Below, one piece after another: positions 54,112 to 63,754 of a stretch of DNA of 64,000 bases; the first letter of the stretch is position 1, and each line of letters starts with the position of its first letter. A program made the position numbers and the translations under genes. Location of the stretch: contig CALXLT010000042.1 in NCBI GenBank assembly GCA_944389275.1, forward strand, positions 1 through 64,000, in the 5' to 3' direction. Origin of the DNA: an uncultured Spirochaetaceae bacterium. GTDB lineage: Bacteria > Spirochaetota > Spirochaetia > Sphaerochaetales > Sphaerochaetaceae. Below the pieces are notes generated by a model that worked only from the letters and a program-made list of their open reading frames with translations, was not told the DNA's origin and did not search any database.

Positions 54112-54564
54112 ATGCAGCTGCTTACTGGGATGTACAATGCAAGGTTTGATGACAAAGGCCGTCTTTCCCTGCCTTCGCGTCTCCGTACCGCTCTTGCATC
54201 TGAACAGGTTGTTGTTCTTCCAGGATTGGATGAAAACCACTTGATGCTGATGACTCCTGAGTATTTCGAGAAGGAATTCTCCGGGCCTATTCTCTCATCC
54301 CCAATGGCTATGCTCGATAAGAAGAAACGTATCCTTATCAGAAAGCTCATATCACCAGCACAGTACGTTGACATCGACAGCTCTGGAAGAATCAACATCC
54401 CCCTTAAGGACAGGGAGCGCTATTCCCTGCCCAATAAGGGAGAAGCTCTCCTTATCGGCACTGGATATGCGGTGGAGATCTGGAATCCGGAAGTATTCGA
54501 TTCCTTCTCGGACGACGAGTCCATCGCAGATCTTGTCCAGGGCATCTATGAGGAGAGAGAGTGA
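54112..54564 (+). CDS. mraZ: Transcriptional regulator MraZ
   Basis: The 150-residue protein has two AbrB-like halves: TGMYNARFDDKGRLSLPSRLR and the second SSGRINIPLKDRERYSLPNKG. ATG 54112 was chosen for its GGTGG spacing; ATG 54109 and GTG 54070 are alternatives. MraZ binds repeated sites in its own promoter and controls the division cluster. The stop overlaps rsmH. Confidence 0.94.
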   Translation: MQLLTGMYNARFDDKGRLSLPSRLRTALASEQVVVLPGLDENHLMLMTPEYFEKEFSGPILSSPMAMLDKKKRILIRKLISPAQYVDIDSSGRINIPLKDRERYSLPNKGEALLIGTGYAVEIWNPEVFDSFSDDESIADLVQGIYEERE

Positions 54565-55451
54565 TGGAGATCGTCCATTACCCGGTGCTGCATGAGGAAG
54601 TGCTCGCGAATCTTCCGATAAAGGATGGGGATTCGCTCATGATCGACTGCACCACGGGCGAGGGCGGGCATACATCGCTCTTCCTGTCCAGGTATCCGGA
54701 TCTGAAGGTCATCGGATTGGATAGGGACCGCGTGATACAGCAGAAGGCCATCGAGAGGCTCCGTCCTTTCGGCTCCCGCTTCACGCCGGTGCTCTCATCC
54801 TTCGATGATTACCTCGAGTCCGCCGCACCGGACATAGCTGATGCGATCCTCTTCGACCTTGGGATAAGCATGTTCCATTACGTCGAGAGCGAGAGGGGGT
54901 TCTCATTCAGGCGGGACGAGAAGCTTGACATGAGGCTCAATCCGGAAGAGGGCATCAGCGCGGCAGACATCGTGAATGGGTACCAGGAAGAAGCGCTGGC
55001 GGATGTGATCTACCGCTACGGCGAGGAAAGGTATTCAAGGCGCATTGCACGGGCCATAGTGGCAAGGCGCCAGGAGAAGGCTATCGAGCGCTCGGCAGAG
55101 CTGGCGGAGATAATAGCCGGAGCCGTTCCCCGTGAGTACAGGTACGGACGCATACATCCAGCGACCCGGACGTTCCAGGCTTTGAGGATCGAAGTCAATG
55201 GCGAGCTCTCAAGGATAGAACCAGCCTTGAGAAGCGCCATAAGGGTCCTCAGGAAGGGTGGAAGGATAGGAGTGATAACCTTCCACTCGCTTGAGGACAG
55301 GATCGTCAAATGGTTCTTCAAGGATGAGGCGGCGAAGGAGGATCCTGAGATCAGGATCATCACCAAGAAGCCGATCGTCCCATCCGAGAAGGAAGAAGAG
55401 GAGAACGCGCCCTCGAGAAGCGCGAAGCTAAGGGTAATAGAGAAGATCTGA
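54564..55451 (+). CDS. rsmH: 16S rRNA (cytosine1402-N4)-methyltransferase
   Basis: The 295-residue enzyme has the SAM-binding segments DCTTGEGGHTSLFL and GLDRD, LFDLGISMFHYVESERGFSF, and the terminal FHSLEDRIVKWFF. It methylates 16S rRNA at C1402. ATG overlaps the mraZ stop after GAGAGAG. Confidence 0.96.
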   Translation: MEIVHYPVLHEEVLANLPIKDGDSLMIDCTTGEGGHTSLFLSRYPDLKVIGLDRDRVIQQKAIERLRPFGSRFTPVLSSFDDYLESAAPDIADAILFDLGISMFHYVESERGFSFRRDEKLDMRLNPEEGISAADIVNGYQEEALADVIYRYGEERYSRRIARAIVARRQEKAIERSAELAEIIAGAVPREYRYGRIHPATRTFQALRIEVNGELSRIEPALRSAIRVLRKGGRIGVITFHSLEDRIVKWFFKDEAAKEDPEIRIITKKPIVPSEKEEEENAPSRSAKLRVIEKI

Positions 55452-55459
55452 GGTGTCTT

Positions 55460-55714
55460 ATGAAGGATATTGAAATCAACAGAAACGTAACCAGGCCAGT
55501 GAAGTGCCTTATCATCGCGATGCTTTCCCTTATGTTCCTTGTTACCCTTATCCCTCTCTGGCAGATGGGGGCCAGGAGCAACGCTGCGGCCACGCTTGCC
55601 GCGGTCAAGGCTGATATCACGGATATCGACAGGGAAGGAAGGGCCCTCAGGGCGGCGGTCGCCGCGGGGCTACCCGAGGCTGAAGGCGAATTTCTTCTCA
55701 GCGCATCTATTTGA
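55460..55714 (+). CDS. ftsL: Cell division protein FtsL
   Basis: The 84-residue protein has a short cytoplasmic N-terminus, one membrane helix at about 17-35 (CLIIAMLSLMFLVTLIPLW) and a short coiled-coil periplasmic part (ATLAAVKADITDIDREGRAL). Sequence is weakly conserved in this family, so the call rests on topology and position after rsmH. In other bacteria ftsI follows; here ftsW follows directly. Confidence 0.75.
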   Translation: MKDIEINRNVTRPVKCLIIAMLSLMFLVTLIPLWQMGARSNAAATLAAVKADITDIDREGRALRAAVAAGLPEAEGEFLLSASI

Positions 55715-55738
55715 ATCGGCAGATGTTGTGTATAATTC

Positions 55739-56911
55739 ATGACTATGCCAAGGATACCCGCTGAACGAAGCTATGATGATATAACCTACAAGGCAGGGGA
55801 TAACCGGGTGAACGCATCCGGTTCATTCTCTCCTTTCACATTTCTCTGCATCACGCTTATCCTGACCCTTCTGGGGCTTGTGGTGCTCTACAGCGCCTCC
55901 TACACGAAGGCGATCTCTCTTGGCTATCCTCATTACCATTACTTCGCGCTTCAGTCCATAAGCGCTGCCGTGGCTGTCATCGCGGGCGTCTTCATATCGA
56001 TGCTTCCCTCGCGCCTTATCGCGAAGGGATGGACCGTGCTCCTGCCTCTCTCCATCCTTGCCATGATCCTCACGTTTGTCCCGGGCTTCTTCTTCGGCGG
56101 CATGCTGCGGGTCATGGGCGTGCCGGTCGTGCAGCCGGGTTCCCTCGCTATCCTCGCGACTGTATTCGTGATCTCATCCCTTCTTTCGTTCAGCAAGGAT
56201 GAGCGTGAGGCAAGGCATGTTGTGGCCGCGTCAGTCTTCCTTATCGTCATCGAGCTCCTTGTCCTCTTCTCATGCGGCGTCTCATGGTTCACGATAAACT
56301 CGCTTATTATCCTGCTGATGCTCAGACGCTGCCGCGTCCCGCGCTCAGCTGTGGTGCTCACGCTCCTTTTCATGCTTGTAACGGGAGTCGCGGCTTCCAT
56401 CATCTTCCCATATCTACTATCCCCGGTCCTCTCGTCCGTGCTGCCGGTTACGGACAGCTCGCTGTACGACCAGGCGCTTATCGCCTCATGCAACGCGATC
56501 GCGGATGGCGGTATAGCCGGAGCAGGGCTTGGATCCGGGCTTTATAAGCTCGGGGAGCTGACAAGTCCTGAGTCCCAGTTCATTTTCGCAGTTTTCGCGG
56601 AGGAGCTCGGCATAGTCGGCGCCGCTTTCCTCCTTATCCTTTTCATACTGTACCTTGTCATAGGCATAAGGACATCCTCCAGGAGCCTTGATAAGGAGGA
56701 TGGGGTGACTGCGTCGCTGAGCTACGGGCTTTCGCTCATGATAGCCCTCAAGGCCCTCTTTGACATGCTCTATGTCCTTGGCGTCCTGCCTCTTTCAGGC
56801 ATAATGCTTCCTTTCTTCAGCTATTCCGTATCGGAGGAGGCGATAACGATGCTCTCCTCTGCCGTACTATATAGGCTCGTGTACAGGATGGGGAGGGAGC
56901 ATGAGTCCTGA
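55739..56911 (+). CDS. ftsW: FtsW-type SEDS protein lacking the catalytic aspartate
   Basis: The 390-residue protein has ten hydrophobic helices and SEDS landmarks (LVVLYSASY, GAGLGSGLYKLG, IFAVFAEELGIVGA). The catalytic Asp of FtsW glycosyltransferases, in the PEAHTDFIFA-type loop, aligns with Gln280 in SPESQFIFA without a gap. The QPSE-type motif is QPGS (132-135). The enzyme is therefore probably inactive as a glycan polymerase. The genes ftsI, murF and mraY that often surround ftsW are absent. A TATAAT at 55731-55736 ends 2 bases before the start. Confidence 0.88.
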   Translation: MTMPRIPAERSYDDITYKAGDNRVNASGSFSPFTFLCITLILTLLGLVVLYSASYTKAISLGYPHYHYFALQSISAAVAVIAGVFISMLPSRLIAKGWTVLLPLSILAMILTFVPGFFFGGMLRVMGVPVVQPGSLAILATVFVISSLLSFSKDEREARHVVAASVFLIVIELLVLFSCGVSWFTINSLIILLMLRRCRVPRSAVVLTLLFMLVTGVAASIIFPYLLSPVLSSVLPVTDSSLYDQALIASCNAIADGGIAGAGLGSGLYKLGELTSPESQFIFAVFAEELGIVGAAFLLILFILYLVIGIRTSSRSLDKEDGVTASLSYGLSLMIALKALFDMLYVLGVLPLSGIMLPFFSYSVSEEAITMLSSAVLYRLVYRMGREHES

Positions 56912-57461
56912 TAGGAAAGCCCTTGCCGCCTCAGCTCCTCTGATCTTCCTTTTCCTCATAGCTTCATTCTCCCATCTGGGAGGCATGAGGATAGGCGATG
57001 TGGAGATCGACCATCCTACGCCCTCGATCGAGGGCATGCTTCTCCCTCTCAAGGGAATGTCCTTTCTTTCCAGCAGCCGCGTTGACGTGGAGCGGAGGAT
57101 AGAAGGGCTTCCATATGTCGAGAGCGTCAGGACAGAGCTTATCGACGGAAGGCTTGCGGTAAGGGCAGGGTACAGGGCTGATGGGATAATCGCGCTATCG
57201 GAAAAGGGTGCGTATATTGTCTTCCCGGATTCTGCAGAGCCTCTGGCGCTGAGGGATATCCCAGCGCTTCTTGCAGTCTATACGTCTGTCACGCTGGGCG
57301 CTGAGGCCTACGATTTCTTCGTTCGGTTCGGCTTTGATCATGACTTCTTCACAAGAGAGGCGGGGGAAAGCGCTCAGCCATCTTCCATCCGCCATGCTCT
57401 TGATGTTAATGTAAGCGATATGGGGGCAGTGTACGCGCTGCCTGCAGGTATTGAGAGGTAG
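56901..57461 (+). CDS. ftsQ: Cell division protein FtsQ/DivIB-like
   Basis: The 186-residue protein has one N-terminal membrane helix (APLIFLFLIASFSHLGG) and a POTRA-like stretch (SRVDVERRIEGLPYVESVRTEL) typical of FtsQ. It is shorter than the usual 240-280 residues and lacks much of the beta domain that binds FtsB/FtsL. It overlaps ftsW by 11 bases and lies before ftsA. Confidence 0.8.
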   Translation: MSPDRKALAASAPLIFLFLIASFSHLGGMRIGDVEIDHPTPSIEGMLLPLKGMSFLSSSRVDVERRIEGLPYVESVRTELIDGRLAVRAGYRADGIIALSEKGAYIVFPDSAEPLALRDIPALLAVYTSVTLGAEAYDFFVRFGFDHDFFTREAGESAQPSSIRHALDVNVSDMGAVYALPAGIER

Positions 57462-57465
57462 GGCG

Positions 57466-58698
57466 TTGGTTTCTGATAAGACTCTTGTTGGACTTGATAT
57501 AGGTACTAGCTGGGTTCGCGCTGCGATAGGTTCCGTCTCGCGCGATGGCAATCTGATGATCGAGGCGATCTCGGAGCGCGCGAGCGATGGAGTCAGATCC
57601 GGCTCCATCGTGAATATCGAGCAGACGCTCAAGGTGATAAATGCCGTGATATCCGACGCCGAGCTGCAGGCCGGTACCGAAGTCTCCTCGATGATACTCG
57701 GTGTAGGAGGCGACCATATAAGGGGCATACAGTCATCCGGCGTCGTCGGCATCCAGAGCAAGGACCAGGAGATAAAGCGCGAGGACATAAGGCGCTCGAT
57801 AGATGTCGCCAGGGCCAGGGAGCTTCCGAAGGATACGGAGATAATCCATACCCTTGTCCAGGATTTCCAGGTCGATTCAAGATCCGGCATCAAGGACCCG
57901 ATCGACATGCTCGGCCATAGGCTCGATACCAGCGTGCTGCTTGTGACAGGCTCATCCTCGATCTGCCAGAACCTCCGAAAATGCGTGCAGAAGGCGGGGC
58001 TCCAGGTGCAGAGGATGGTGCTGCAGAGCCTCGCGGACAGCGAGGTCGTGCTCGCTCCGGATGAGAAGGAGATGGGCGCTCTCGTCATAAACATCGGCTC
58101 AGGCACGACCAATGCCATAGCGTATGTCCAGGGCGCTCCTGTCTACTGCGGAGGCATCCCTCTTGGCGGGGATAATGTCACCGGGGATATCGCGTATATG
58201 CTCCAGCTTCCGCGCGCCGCGGCAGAATCGCTGAAGATATCAGATGGCTGCTGCCATACTCCATCGGTCTCCGATTCAGAGATGATCATAACCCCGGCTG
58301 TCGGAGGCAAGCCTTCCATCAGGCTTCCGAAGAAGGAGCTCGCGAAGCTCATCGAGCCAAGGATGGCCGAGATATTCTCGATGCTCTCTGGGGAGATGGA
58401 GAAGAGGGAGGTGTCAGGCACGTTCGGAGCAGGCATAATCCTCGTGGGTGGAGGCTCGCTGCTTTCCGGCGCGACGGAGCTTGCTTCCGAGATATTCAGG
58501 ATGCCTGCGCGCATAGGCTTCCCTGAGGCCATCAACGGACTGGACAGGATGTACATCGATCCAAGGTATTCCACGCTGCTTGGGCTGCTGAAGATCGAGG
58601 CAAAGAAATACAGGGAGAACCCGAATCTCGGACAGCCTTCGAAGGAGAAGGCGGGGCTCGGCGGCAAGGTCAGGAATTTCTTCGGAAAGCTATTTTGA
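57466..58698 (+). CDS. ftsA: Cell division protein FtsA
   Basis: The 410-residue actin-like ATPase begins at TTG 57466 ([20 protein letters not shown]), preceded by GAGAGGTAGGG. TTG 57451 is further up and less likely. [20 protein letters not shown] and [20 protein letters not shown] form the nucleotide site. The C-terminal amphipathic helix [10 protein letters not shown] anchors it to the membrane. It tethers FtsZ. Confidence 0.94.
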   Translation: MVSDKTLVGLDIGTSWVRAAIGSVSRDGNLMIEAISERASDGVRSGSIVNIEQTLKVINAVISDAELQAGTEVSSMILGVGGDHIRGIQSSGVVGIQSKDQEIKREDIRRSIDVARARELPKDTEIIHTLVQDFQVDSRSGIKDPIDMLGHRLDTSVLLVTGSSSICQNLRKCVQKAGLQVQRMVLQSLADSEVVLAPDEKEMGALVINIGSGTTNAIAYVQGAPVYCGGIPLGGDNVTGDIAYMLQLPRAAAESLKISDGCCHTPSVSDSEMIITPAVGGKPSIRLPKKELAKLIEPRMAEIFSMLSGEMEKREVSGTFGAGIILVGGGSLLSGATELASEIFRMPARIGFPEAINGLDRMYIDPRYSTLLGLLKIEAKKYRENPNLGQPSKEKAGLGGKVRNFFGKLF

Positions 58699-58708
58699 GA
58701 GGTGCACC

Positions 58709-59992
58709 ATGGGTATGGATTTTGATATTTTCGACATTGAGGACGCAACGGCAACGGAACAGGCTGCCCCGACGATCATAAAGGTCGTAGGAGTCGGCGG
58801 AGGCGGCGGCAACGCCGTCAACAGGATGATCGCTTCAGGCTTGAGGAAGGTTTCCTTCATAGCTCTCAATACCGATGTCCAGGCGCTACAGCGCTCGAAT
58901 GCCCAGACGCGCATAGCTATCGGAAAGGAGCTGACTGGAGGGCTTGGCGCCGGCGGCATTCCCGAGATCGGCGAGAAGGCGGCGCTGGAATCCAAGGAGG
59001 AGATCAAGGCTGAGCTCGAGAACTCGGACATGATCTTCATCACGGCCGGAATGGGCGGAGGAACCGGCACTGGAGCCGCTGCAGTTGTCGCGGAGATCGC
59101 CAAGTCATGCGGCGCCCTTACTGTGGCTGTCGTCACGACTCCGTTCGCGTTCGAAGGCAAGAAGAAGCTCCTTCTTGCCCAGCAGGGCATAGAGAAGCTC
59201 CGCAAGCAGGTCGATACGCTCATTCTCATCCCTAACCAGCATCTGCTCAAGGTCGTGGAGAACAACACCCCGATAAAGCAGGCGTTCCTCATCGCGGACA
59301 GCGCTCTCCTGCAGTCCGTGCAGGGCATTTCCGACCTCATAACGGAGCCAGGCGAGATCAACATAGACTTCGCTGACGTGAAGACCGTCATGAAGGGCAA
59401 GGGAGACGCGCTTATAGGGCTTGGCTTCGGTGAGGGCGAGAACAGGGCTGTCGATGCCGCGAAGCTCGCTATCTCCAATCCTCTTCTGGAGAACGCCAGC
59501 ATAGACGGAGCTAAGTCTGTCCTTGTCAACCTCGCGGGCGGCGATAACCTCACGCTCCAGGAATACCAGGATGTAGTCGAGCTTATAACCGAGAACTGCG
59601 CTGAGGATGCCCTTATCATAGCGGGACAGAGCTACAACCAGAGCCTTGGCGACAGGATCAAGGTAACCGTGGTCGCTACCGGATTCGAGGAAAGGCAGGC
59701 TTCCACCATAGTGGAGCCGGAGACCGAGGTCTTCAGGAGAAGGGAAGAGGCACCAGCTTCCCCTGTCCATGAGAGCGCCCCGGCAGAACCGGTACAGCCG
59801 CAGGCGCAGCCCCAGCCAGAGGCAAGGCCGCAGAAGCCTGTCGAGCGTCAGGGCGCAGATCCATCCACGATAACAGTCAACAGATGGCAGGACCTGCAGA
59901 TGCAGCTTGGAAAGCGCAGCGGATCGCAGAGCGATTACTCCATCCCTGCTGTCCTCAGGTACTCACGCCATGACGAGGATGAGGATAAGTGA
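58709..59992 (+). CDS. ftsZ: Cell division protein FtsZ
   Basis: The 427-residue tubulin homologue has the T1 loop [12 protein letters not shown], the GTP signature [12 protein letters not shown], and the T7 loop in [12 protein letters not shown] Pro/Gln/Glu-rich linker at about 340-395 leads to the C-terminal peptide YSIPAVLR that binds FtsA. GAGGTGCACC precedes the ATG. Confidence 0.97.
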   Translation: MGMDFDIFDIEDATATEQAAPTIIKVVGVGGGGGNAVNRMIASGLRKVSFIALNTDVQALQRSNAQTRIAIGKELTGGLGAGGIPEIGEKAALESKEEIKAELENSDMIFITAGMGGGTGTGAAAVVAEIAKSCGALTVAVVTTPFAFEGKKKLLLAQQGIEKLRKQVDTLILIPNQHLLKVVENNTPIKQAFLIADSALLQSVQGISDLITEPGEINIDFADVKTVMKGKGDALIGLGFGEGENRAVDAAKLAISNPLLENASIDGAKSVLVNLAGGDNLTLQEYQDVVELITENCAEDALIIAGQSYNQSLGDRIKVTVVATGFEERQASTIVEPETEVFRRREEAPASPVHESAPAEPVQPQAQPQPEARPQKPVERQGADPSTITVNRWQDLQMQLGKRSGSQSDYSIPAVLRYSRHDEDEDK

Positions 59993-60882
59993 CCTCCCTT
60001 CTGAAAAGGTTCGATGATTTCATAATCTTCACAAGACGCCTCTCTGAGAAAACCAGAGAGGTTTATTCAATGGACGCGAGGCTCTATCTTGAATACCTTG
60101 ACGAGAGCGGCATAAGGCTGGAGGACGCCGGGGTGGAGGAGATAGAGTCCTATCTTATATGGCGGCGGCGCACGGGGAAGCTTGAGGAGCGGACGGAGGG
60201 GCGCATACTCTCTTCCCTCAGGGCATTCTATCTCTTCCTGTCCTCAGAGGGGCTTTCCGGGAAGAATCCAGCCACTCTTGTGGAAAAGCCAAAGGAGAGC
60301 GCCCATCTTCCGCGCGTCATAAGCGAGGATGAGGTTGATGAGCTGCTCTCCTCATTCCCTTCCTCCGATCCTCTCTCCCAGCGCGATTACACGCTATTCG
60401 AGCTCATATACTCCTCTGGCATGAGGATCTCCGAGGCTGTAGCGCTTGATGTCTCGTCATACAGGAGGGACGAGAGCACCATCGCGGTTATCGGGAAGAG
60501 GGACAAGGAGCGACTCGTGTTCATCGGAGAGATAGCGTCAGCAGCGCTTGATAGATATCTTGAGGAGGTGAGGCCGCTTCTTCTGAAGGATGAGAAGGAG
60601 AAGGCCTTGTTCCTGAACAGGCGGGGCGGAAGGCTTACGAGGCAGGCCGCACATAAGCGCTTCCATGAGGCTGTTGGGAAGCTCGGGATCGACGCGACGG
60701 TACACACGCTCCGGCACTCATTCGCGACCCATATGATAGAGCATGGCGCTGATATCCGAAGCGTGCAGGAGATGCTCGGCCACAGCGATGTGCGCACTAC
60801 CCAGATCTACACGCACCTCGACACTTCATCCATCCTGGCCTTCTTCGACAAGTACTCTCCGCTGGGGGATGACGATGATTGA
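59989..60882 (+). CDS. xerC: Tyrosine recombinase, XerC/XerD-like
   Basis: The 297-residue protein starts at GTG overlapping the ftsZ stop. A SAM-like N-domain ([20 protein letters not shown]) is followed by the catalytic domain with Arg in SGMRISEA, Lys in [28 protein letters not shown] with the nucleophile Tyr. It resolves chromosome dimers at dif. A second Xer starts at 63751; which is C and which is D is not clear. Confidence 0.88.
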   Translation: MTSLLKRFDDFIIFTRRLSEKTREVYSMDARLYLEYLDESGIRLEDAGVEEIESYLIWRRRTGKLEERTEGRILSSLRAFYLFLSSEGLSGKNPATLVEKPKESAHLPRVISEDEVDELLSSFPSSDPLSQRDYTLFELIYSSGMRISEAVALDVSSYRRDESTIAVIGKRDKERLVFIGEIASAALDRYLEEVRPLLLKDEKEKALFLNRRGGRLTRQAAHKRFHEAVGKLGIDATVHTLRHSFATHMIEHGADIRSVQEMLGHSDVRTTQIYTHLDTSSILAFFDKYSPLGDDDD

Positions 60883-61624
60883 GCCTCTTTCCCTTCTGTT
60901 CCTCATTCCCCTTATCTTCCTCGCTGGCTTCATCGACTCCATCGCGGGAGGAGGCGGGCTTGTGTCGCTGACAGCGTACTTCGCCGCGGGTCTTCCCGGT
61001 CCTGTCGCGCTCGGGAACAACAAGTTCTCCTCTACCTTCGGCACGCTTATTTCAGTATGGAACTACGGCAGGAACGGGAGCATACTCTGGAGCATCGCTG
61101 GGGTATCTGCGGCATTCACGATCATCGGCTCTCATATAGGGGCAGAGCTTGCCTTGCTGTACTCTGACAAGGTCCTCTCCACAGTCCTTCTTATCGCGCT
61201 TCCGGTCCTGACCATCCTCGTGCTGATACCGCGAAAGGAACGCTCATCCCTTATCCTTCCTCGCTCAGCTGTATTCGTCCTTGCATCCAACCTTTCATTC
61301 CTCACAGGACTTTATGATGGCTTCTTCGGACCCGGGACGGGGATGTTCCTCACGATCGGCTTCTCATTCATGGGCATCCCGCTCCTGAAAAGCGCTGGAA
61401 TGACGAAGGTCGTCAACGCATCATCGAATATATCAGCGCTCGTGACATTCATCCTTTCCGGCTCTGTAATCTACTGGATAGGCATTCCCTGCGCGCTCTC
61501 CTCGATAGCCGGCAACGCGCTTGGATCTCGCTTCGCTATCCGCCATGGCGCCAAGGCCATAAAGCCGCTTCTTGTAGTGGTCATCATCATGCTTTATATC
61601 GACATCATCACGACAATGGTTTGA
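60875..61624 (+). CDS. TauE/SafE-family sulfite/anion exporter
   Basis: Starting at ATG 60875 the protein has 249 residues and about eight membrane helices. It has the family's AGFIDSIAGGGGLVSLTAYF and a repeat GLYDGFFGPGTGMFLTIGF. TauE/SafE proteins export sulfite, sulfoacetate or related anions. It overlaps the xer gene by 8 bases, but nothing else points to sulfur metabolism, so the substrate is unknown. Confidence 0.9.
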   Translation: MIEPLSLLFLIPLIFLAGFIDSIAGGGGLVSLTAYFAAGLPGPVALGNNKFSSTFGTLISVWNYGRNGSILWSIAGVSAAFTIIGSHIGAELALLYSDKVLSTVLLIALPVLTILVLIPRKERSSLILPRSAVFVLASNLSFLTGLYDGFFGPGTGMFLTIGFSFMGIPLLKSAGMTKVVNASSNISALVTFILSGSVIYWIGIPCALSSIAGNALGSRFAIRHGAKAIKPLLVVVIIMLYIDIITTMV

Positions 61625-61681
61625 GATTGATAATCTGCAGAGGAGAGGGGTAATATATCTTTCGTGAAGTCGGAGGATGCA

Positions 61682-62308
61682 ATGAAGCGATTTCTGCTTG
61701 TTCTGATGATTCTTATAGCTTTTGTTCTTTCTAGCTGTGACTTAGGTCTTACTGGGAGCGATGACAAGGATGATGATATCCTTGCTGGAACTGAAGGACT
61801 TCCTCCGGAGATGCCTGATGCGGAAGGAACAGTTTCTGCTCCATCATCAGAGGAGTCTGCTCTTCTTGACGCAATCATCGAGAATTCATTGCAGTATGCC
61901 ATCAATGATTCCTGCTATCCTGCTGTGATTGAGGCAATGGCCGAAGCCTCAAAGATAAATCCTCCGCTTCCTGGAGAGGCTTGCAAGGTTGATGATTTCA
62001 AATATGGTCCTGCTGTGATATCAGGCTCATTCATCATCGAGGATGATGGTGATATCCCTTACATGAATATTGATTTCAGGATTGAGGATGGCTATCTCAT
62101 AAAAGGAAGCCTTGCATATAGTACCCTTGGTACAGTTTATGACATATACATATCTGATTATGAACCGAGAAATCCTGACGGTGTTGATCTTATAGATAAC
62201 GGCCGCATTTACATGAACACGGATTCGGACTCATTTATCGCAAGTTTCTCCGCAGCAATCACCGATGAGGGAAAGAAGCATTCCCTTGAATACTATTCAG
62301 GTGGATGA
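61682..62308 (+). CDS. Lipoprotein, possibly 5' part of a frameshifted gene
   Basis: The ATG at 61682 follows GTCGGAGGA. A lipoprotein signal (LIAFVLSSC) is followed by an acidic linker and beta-rich sequence (ISGSFIIEDDGDIPYMNIDFRI). The 208 residues end abruptly in EYYSGG. The next open frame resumes with similar composition in another frame, and its coding-like part starts before any good start codon, which suggests one longer gene with a frameshift near 62290. Confidence 0.6.
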   Translation: MKRFLLVLMILIAFVLSSCDLGLTGSDDKDDDILAGTEGLPPEMPDAEGTVSAPSSEESALLDAIIENSLQYAINDSCYPAVIEAMAEASKINPPLPGEACKVDDFKYGPAVISGSFIIEDDGDIPYMNIDFRIEDGYLIKGSLAYSTLGTVYDIYISDYEPRNPDGVDLIDNGRIYMNTDSDSFIASFSAAITDEGKKHSLEYYSGG

Positions 62309-62327
62309 GCGTGATGTGGAAGGGAAT

Positions 62328-63044
62328 ATGGTAGAGAAAGTAGTATGTCTTCTCGATGACCGTAATCTTTCCTATATTCTCTTTGCCTTTACCGGCTCTT
62401 CAATGGTCCCTTCACCAGCTCCAAGTTCGGAAGAGCTGATTAAAATGATTTTTGATTCCTTTAATGAAGGATATTCATATCTTTGGGATATCTGCTCAGT
62501 CGCTGTGTCGTATACGCTTTATGAGAATGGAGTTGACGGATTTGGCGATACAAGCACTCCTGCTGAAACTAGTGAAGTCGAAACTTCATTTCCTCAGAAG
62601 CCTATTGATATGAACTATCTTGATCCGTCTGGCAACGAGATAAAAGGGATAGTGACAATCAATGGAATTGATGAAGATGGAAAGGTTTCCTCATATGATT
62701 GTGTCATATCCAGCTTTAAGATAAGCAAAAGAGATGAGATGAATGATTATTCATTCAGTGGAAGAGCCGAGGTTCAGTTAGAAGGATCTGATAATTATTA
62801 TTTTCCTTTTATCTCATCGATTGATGAATCTATGTTCAATAACAGGAATAATGAGTTTGGTTCATTCTCAGATTCTTCGTTTAATATAGATCAGGATGAA
62901 CATCTATTTACATTCTCTTGTCTTACTTATAACGGAAAGAAATTGGAAATCAAATACACGGACTACGGTGTAGGAGAGCCTACGGTGGATAATATCAGCA
63001 TTACATTGGATGGCATTCCTCAGGATCCTTCAATTCTGTCATAG
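62328..63044 (+). CDS. Hypothetical acidic protein, possibly 3' part of the same lipoprotein gene
   Basis: The ATG at 62328 has GGAAGGGA 2 bases upstream, giving 238 residues; GTG 62301 and ATG 62265 are in the same frame. The product has no signal peptide, although its composition (Ser, Asp, Glu, aromatic beta strands such as KLEIKYTDYGVG) matches the secreted protein upstream. That mismatch makes a frameshift in a single gene of about 450 residues likely. Codon use is AT-rich, as upstream. Confidence 0.5.
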   Translation: MVEKVVCLLDDRNLSYILFAFTGSSMVPSPAPSSEELIKMIFDSFNEGYSYLWDICSVAVSYTLYENGVDGFGDTSTPAETSEVETSFPQKPIDMNYLDPSGNEIKGIVTINGIDEDGKVSSYDCVISSFKISKRDEMNDYSFSGRAEVQLEGSDNYYFPFISSIDESMFNNRNNEFGSFSDSSFNIDQDEHLFTFSCLTYNGKKLEIKYTDYGVGEPTVDNISITLDGIPQDPSILS

Positions 63045-63088
63045 CTTTTGCAATTGGATTAAAACGATTCTTCAGGCGTATATAGGGT

Positions 63089-63754
63089 ATGGAAAGCTAT
63101 ATACCGCTTGTCGATGATGGCTTCAATGCCATAAGGGAAACGAATGTATCGGGGCTTGATCTATGCTATATGGGAAGTCTCCCTTCTGGGCCTTCCATCC
63201 TTATAGGGACGACAGCCAGATACCTCATGCATGAAGAGCGCAGGGCGATCTATATCTCCGCGCTTGAGGCAGCTCTCTCAGGCTTTGGGATCGTGACGCT
63301 GGCGCTCAGCGGAGGGCTCTTCTCTCTTATAAAGGGCGCCGAGGATGGAGGAGGGCGTATCCACATCGTAACGGCAGAGGGGCTGGATGATTATCGACGG
63401 AAAAGGGAGGAGAGGATGCGGCGCGCGCTCCTTACAGGTGGTTCCGTGATATCCCCATTTCGCCATGGATACGGCAAGGATGAGGCGATCGAGGTGTCGC
63501 TCTCACTCTCATCAGCTCTTATTACGACCGGATGCGGACGCCTCATGCAGAGCGCATTGGACAATGGCATTGACACGGCGATCCTAAGGCCTTCCCTCGC
63601 TAGGAGCGCGGCGCGGAAGGCCGCAGAACAGGGCGCTCCTGTCATCGACACGTTCTCCTCGTTCCTGGCCTTTCCGTCCCGCATCGCATATCCTGATGAG
63701 AATGGTGAATATAGATTCGGCACCGAGCGTTTTGGTATAATCTCGTTGAAATGA
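63089..63754 (+). CDS. DprA-like DNA-processing protein (short, divergent)
   Basis: The 221-residue protein has a Rossmann-like fold resembling DprA/Smf (IVTLALSGGLFSLIKGAEDGGG, then SVISPFRHGYGKDEAIEVSLSLSSALITTGCG). The usual family length is about 300-370 and the usual GxARGID and RNR motifs are degenerate. DprA loads RecA on incoming single strands. The stop overlaps the start of the following xer gene; the two are often adjacent in bacteria. The call is moderate because motifs are poor. Confidence 0.55.
   Translation: MESYIPLVDDGFNAIRETNVSGLDLCYMGSLPSGPSILIGTTARYLMHEERRAIYISALEAALSGFGIVTLALSGGLFSLIKGAEDGGGRIHIVTAEGLDDYRRKREERMRRALLTGGSVISPFRHGYGKDEAIEVSLSLSSALITTGCGRLMQSALDNGIDTAILRPSLARSAARKAAEQGAPVIDTFSSFLAFPSRIAYPDENGEYRFGTERFGIISLK

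Noticed and set aside
55711-55736. Promoter with TTGAAT and TATAAT just before ftsW
   Set aside because: Spacing is only 14 bases and the start would fall within the coding sequence, so it is not listed as a promoter.
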